From assembly GCF_021917145.1 (NCBI RefSeq), contig NC_061068.1, positions 10,858,975 to 10,922,974 of the forward strand: a DNA stretch of 64,000 bases, written 5' to 3'. The translations under genes were made by a program, and so were the position numbers. A model generated the notes under the pieces. That model saw nothing but the letters and a program-made list of their open reading frames with translations, was not told the origin of the DNA and made no database searches. Source of the stretch: Hypomesus transpacificus (taxonomy: Eukaryota > Chordata > Actinopteri > Osmeriformes > Osmeridae). Shown here one piece after another: positions 59,648 through 64,000 of the stretch; position 1 is the stretch's first letter; every line of letters starts with the position of its first letter.

Positions 59648-62600
59648 ATGGCAAGTCCAAGAACCAGAAGGGTACTAAAGGAAGTGAGAACCCAAGAAGA
59701 AAATAATGTGAGTATTATCTGTACAAATCCGTTGTGACATAATTTGTTTTCCTTTAACATTGTCAGAAATTGATCGCCGCTGCCCCATTCATTGTTAGTG
59801 CCTACAGAAGATTAGCAGTCTGTTAATGAATACACTTTGTTAATAGCTATACTCTGTTAATAACAGAGATAACTGAATTCACCGAATACACTGTGTATTT
59901 TCATATTTCATGTAACGTTTTAAAGTATTGCAGCTGTACTTCTATTTTTTTTTAGTAGAGTGGTTGGTTTGGCTTGTAATACATCCTACCTATATTTCTC
60001 TTTCTGTAGCTGTGCTTTGAGTGTGGTGGTTTTAACCCTCAGTGGGTGAGTGTGACTTATGGGATATGGATTTGTCTAGAGTGTTCTGGCAAACATAGAG
60101 GCCTGGGAGTCCATCTCAGGTAAGGCCAATTAACAGAACACCATTTTCTTAGCTTTTCTGATTACGTACAACTCACACTCCACCTACCAAACCTTGCTAA
60201 TCACAAAGGGTTCAATAGTTTTAGCTTTTTCTAATTGTGTCCTCAACTCCACTGCGCTTTGCAGCTTTGTGCGCTCTGTAACCATGGACAAGTGGAAGGA
60301 CATCGAGCTGGAGAAGATGAAAGCAGGGGGGAACGGGAAATTCCGTCTGTTTCTGGAACTGCAGGATGACTACGACCCTAATTGGACTCTACAGGAAAAA
60401 TATAATAGTAAAGCTGCTGCTCTTTTCAGAGACAAGGTGAAAAAACATACAGTAGATCAGAAAATGTATTGGGCATGGCATTGTTTGACAGTATTTATGT
60501 GGCATACTACTCTATTTAACTTCATAGGTTGCAACTTTAGCAGAGGGGAAGGAGTGGTCCATTGAGACTTCCTCTGCTAAAGACTGGACACCTTCTCAGC
60601 CGAGAACTGGACTCTCATCTACTCATCGGTAAAGGAAATCTTCGGAATAGTTGGAATTAGTTTCATTGGACTCATTTTGGAATGTGTTTGCAACATAATA
60701 TTTTAAATAAAATATCTTGTTTGAAACAGCTCAGGGGGCCCAGTGAAGACATCATCCAACCCTTCAGACAAAGCATTTGAGGACTGGCTTGGTGATGATG
60801 TTAACTCTTATCAGAGGTGAGAGCTTTACACCTTCAGCTTTAAAGATATGTGTCTGCAGCTTCACTGCCTTTGTTTAACACTTCTGTTTCACCTACCTAT
60901 TACTTCTCCACACAACACAGTTTACTCTTTAATGTGCTGTATTGGTTCCCGTATGTTGTTAATATGAAATGCTCTATCCTGCAGTGGTGGGGGTTATAGT
61001 GGGAATCAGGAAAACCGCTATGTTGGCTTTGGAAACACAGTGACCCCTCAGAAGAAGGAGGAGGACGTGTTTAACAATGCTATGTCCTCCATTTACTCGG
61101 TATGACTTGGCTTAGCCTTAGGAATTGGAATTTGAATAATTTTCCTACTTAATGTATCTACCATGTTTAAATTAAAACATTTTGTGTGGCATGTTCTTTT
61201 CTGTAGGGATGGAGCAGTTTTACTGTTGGTGCTAGCAAATTTGCTTCAGTTGCCAAAGATAATGTAAGTACCTCAGTAACAGTTATTGAGTTTGACTTTG
61301 CTCTGGTTTACTGCATCATGCCATTTATGATTACTTGGATGCCTTTTTTTAATCCAAACTAATGGTCTTCTTTTCTTAAACAGACTGCCAAACTGGCAAG
61401 TCAAGCAACCCTGAAGGTATGACCACCATTGTAATATTTCCTTTAAAGTTTAAATGGGCATAGATGACTTGACTGTGAATATTGAAGTAGTCTGAACTGT
61501 GTCGCTTCCCCAACCTTCTCTCTAAACTGCCTTCTCTGGATGTAGTTAAGGGGCTATAAACCTCCCCCAGAGCCGGTAAAACCAATAACGACTGCATGGC
61601 TCTTTTTCACCACCATAATGACTATATTCAGTTTATTATTATCATAATTTTGTTGTTGTTGTATATATATATATTTATATACCAGTGGCTGGTTACTGGT
61701 GTATGGTCCATGTTTGTCTTTGCATAAAGACCTTTTTTTCCAGTAATGGATTTATTACCTGTCAGCTTTTGCTTGGCTGCACTTAATCTGCTTGTTTCGT
61801 TTAATTCTGGTTATTAGTTGATGGATAATCTTCATGTATAGATAGAAAATATGTTACTTGTGGTATAAAGCAAGTTTAATTAGTTTTATTTGATTTACAT
61901 ACCTTTTTACATACCATACATTTCCATTTATCAGATATACATGTGCATAGTCAGTGTAGCACATGCCCAAGGACTAAAGAGGCACCGTTCTAACAGTATT
62001 AAGGTGGTCAATGCCAAGGAATTGATTAATCCACGTAGAGTCCTAATCTTAAACAAATATATTGTCTTACGTACATGCTTTATTAATACCGATTAAATTG
62101 CTTTATTTTGACCATAGTCAACAATTGTCAATCCTTTTCAGAGTATCAACATTCCTGTAACAACCCAAATACAACATTTAATATATTTGTTTTTATATCT
62201 AACTACCCACTTGCTATCCATCCAAGCATGACAGCCCTGTTAGTGAGTCCTTGTGAGGATCCCCTGCGCTCTGCTGAATGGTTGTTTGGTGAAATGACGG
62301 CTTGCTTCTGCTGTCTGCACCTGAGAAGCATAGTGTTGTCATTGTGAATGTCGAACAAATCTGTTCGTTTTATTCACACATTTTCTTCCTTCTCACTCCC
62401 AACCAGGCCACAGAGTTAGGACAGACATTAAATGAGAATGTTATCAAACCTACCCAGGAAAAGGTAACATTGATGTTTGAAGTTGACAGTTTGGTGGTGG
62501 GTCACACTGCTTTGTAGAAACAGCTTCAGATGTGAATGTGCACTTTGAACATTGGCTGTTATTTGGAATGTGTGTCTGCTGTAGTTATTGGTCAGGCCTA

Positions 62601-63792
62601 GATGCTCACGTGCAGTAGATGCTGTATTTGTTTGACTTGGATCATTTTTCAATCTGTTCCAGCTGCTCAGATTTGTGTGTGCATTTATATGCTTTTTAGT
62701 TGTAACATTAAATATGAATTGTCGTTAATGGACATATCAACCTTAATCTCAACATGAAAGGATTGTAATCAATAATACTGTCAGATTTTTTGTAGTTGTA
62801 TGCTTTCTTTGAAAACTTCAGACCTAAAGATTTATGTGGCCTCTATTTTACGTGGAATGCAATTTGACCTGTCCAGGTGAAAGATGGAAAATTGTTAGAT
62901 GAAATGACAGTCAGCATCACCGGGTTGGCCAACAAGGTAGGGGTGAGGCAGACCTCTGTCATACTGCGCAAACCTATAACTAGTCTCCTGGGCAAGGGAC
63001 TGTGGGTTCAAGCCAAGCATCTGTAGGCCATCCACTAACTTGGCAAGGTAAAGTGCTATGCTTCCCATATTTAACCTTGAAAGGGAGACTGGTTTAGGTA
63101 TGTTAATATATTTGAAAAATATTAATGCAATTTATATCACATTTCTTTCTTGCTGCCACTGTTAATTATGGTGGTGAGTACTATACATGTTGTTTTGTAC
63201 TGAATCTGTATCTGATATGTTTATGAGATGGTTTGTCAGACTTAATGCCCTATGTGATGAAGGCTTGAGTTTTGTACGATAAAAGTCTTTTTTCTTTCAG
63301 GTTCAGGGAGCTGGTGCAAAATTGACAAACCTCTTTGCTGGCAAACCGGAGGATGGGTAATAATACATTTTTCAACATGTACTATTACACTCTTGATTGA
63401 GCATTGTATATGAATGTACCTGACCAAGCATATATTACAGTTCAGGAGGAGAGAGCTACCAGAACATGGATGCCACCGAGGGCTACCAGGGTAGCCAGAG
63501 CCAGCCTCCGGCCAAGGACTTCTGGGAAACATTTGGCAGCAACAACTCCCTGAAGCAGGCAACCAAGAAGTCCCCGAGTAGCGACAGTTGGACCATTGCT
63601 GACAACTCTGCCGAAAAGAAGAGCTCCGATAGTTGGGACAACTGGGGCTCCGAGGCAGCGTCCAACAACAAACACAGCACAGGAGACAGCTGGGAGGCCT
63701 GGGACAACAACTGGGAGAATACTGGGGAGACAAAAGGGAAAAAGAGCCCCTCGAAACCTGCGGAAGAGACCTGGGATAATGCAGACTGGTAG
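59648..63792 (+). CDS. arfgap1: ARF GTPase-activating protein 1
   Basis: Twelve coding exons: 59648-59707, 60010-60119, 60265-60436, 60528-60628, 60730-60816, 60985-61099, 61207-61263, 61384-61416, 62407-62463, 62877-62936, 63301-63356 and 63441-63792. They encode 419 residues (human 406). The N-terminal ARFGAP zinc finger reads [11 protein letters not shown] then [12 protein letters not shown], with the catalytic arginine in [16 protein letters not shown]. The middle has the curvature-sensing ALPS segment ([17 protein letters not shown]), with Ser/Thr-rich helices for lipid-packing defects. The C-terminus is rich in W-based motifs ([24 protein letters not shown]) and ends TWDNADW. The protein stimulates GTP hydrolysis on ARF1 at the Golgi during COPI coat cycling. 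A possible extra 30-nt exon lies at 61546-61575. Confidence 0.97.
61546..61575 (+). other. Candidate cassette micro-exon of arfgap1, 30 nt
   Basis: Between coding exons 8 and 9. It is bounded by an acceptor GGATGTAG and a donor GTAAAA, is exactly ten codons, and starts in phase 0 like its neighbours, so it can be skipped or included without changing frame. It reads [10 protein letters not shown]. Mammalian ARFGAP1 is known to have tissue-specific isoforms; whether this peptide is homologous to one of them is not settled here. Confidence 0.5.
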
Positions 63793-64000
63793 AGATATCT
63801 CTCTCTCTGACTCTCTCTCTGTCATGCTTCACCTACCCACCATTTCTCTTTAAACCCTCTACCTGTCTATCCTCCCTCCTTTAGGCACTTTTACAGTTGC
63901 ACAGCTCTGTCTATGAGAACTGGAACCAGCATGGGGCTCAATATTAGCAAATGATGTAGGCCCTATTATTCATTCTTGAATACGAATGACTGGATGTGGT
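63793..64000 (+). other. Start of arfgap1 3' UTR
   Basis: Non-coding, CT-rich at first (ATCTCTCTCTCTGACTCTCT), running out of the window. No polyadenylation signal is reached. Confidence 0.6.

Noticed and set aside
1-64000. Retroviral, LTR or Polinton-type elements
   Set aside because: No pol, gag, capsid or long terminal repeats were recognised anywhere in the window.

Overview
The window is nuclear DNA of a ray-finned (teleost) fish. It carries compact vertebrate genes with GT-AG introns, most of them 80 to 1,000 bp, three copies of a tRNA-derived teleost SINE, and proteins that read as fish orthologues of human ones. The species cannot be fixed from the sequence. I reconstructed fourteen protein-coding genes exon by exon. 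Thirteen look complete and one (nr4a1) is cut by the left edge; exon phases agree throughout. No RNA genes, CRISPR arrays or virus-derived elements were recognised.

Layout. 1-874 (+): last exons of nr4a1, then about 9.5 kb without a recognisable gene. 10441-13850 (+): letmd1. 15533-16548 (+): a short TANK-like protein. 18613-22615 (-): nab2. 26472-29385 (+): dnajc14. 32493-34107 (-): an INPP1-like inositol polyphosphate 1-phosphatase. 36593-37045 (+): an S100B-like calcium-binding protein, with a relic of a second copy of its last exon just upstream. 37853-40265 (-): an acyl-CoA thioesterase/BAAT-family enzyme. 41887-42564 (+): sys1. 45775-48004 (-): a neuritin. 49194-51831 (-): ssr1. 53172-54382 (+): a SIT1-like transmembrane adaptor. 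57378-58802 (-): a single-exon Rh-glycoprotein (RHCG-type) ammonia channel. 59648-63792 (+): arfgap1.

These are independently transcribed genes, not one pathway, but the neighbourhood has a history. nr4a1, letmd1, nab2 and dnajc14 are genes of human 12q13. Between them lie relatives of TANK and INPP1, whose best known human relatives sit on chromosome 2q beside NR4A2 and NAB1, the paralogues of nr4a1 and nab2. This is best read as a 2R ohnologue block in which this fish keeps copies not found on human 12q13. The right half mixes genes that in human lie on 20q13 (SYS1, ARFGAP1), 6p24-25 (NRN1, SSR1), 21q22 (S100B), 9 (SIT1, BAAT) and 15q26 (RHCG).

The most notable observations are the mini-TANK that keeps a TRAF-binding motif and the zinc finger but lacks the N-terminal coiled coil; the INPP1-like gene; the intronless Rh gene with its own TATA box; a 30-nt cassette micro-exon candidate in arfgap1; and the tandem-duplication scars and shortened first EF-hand of the S100 gene.
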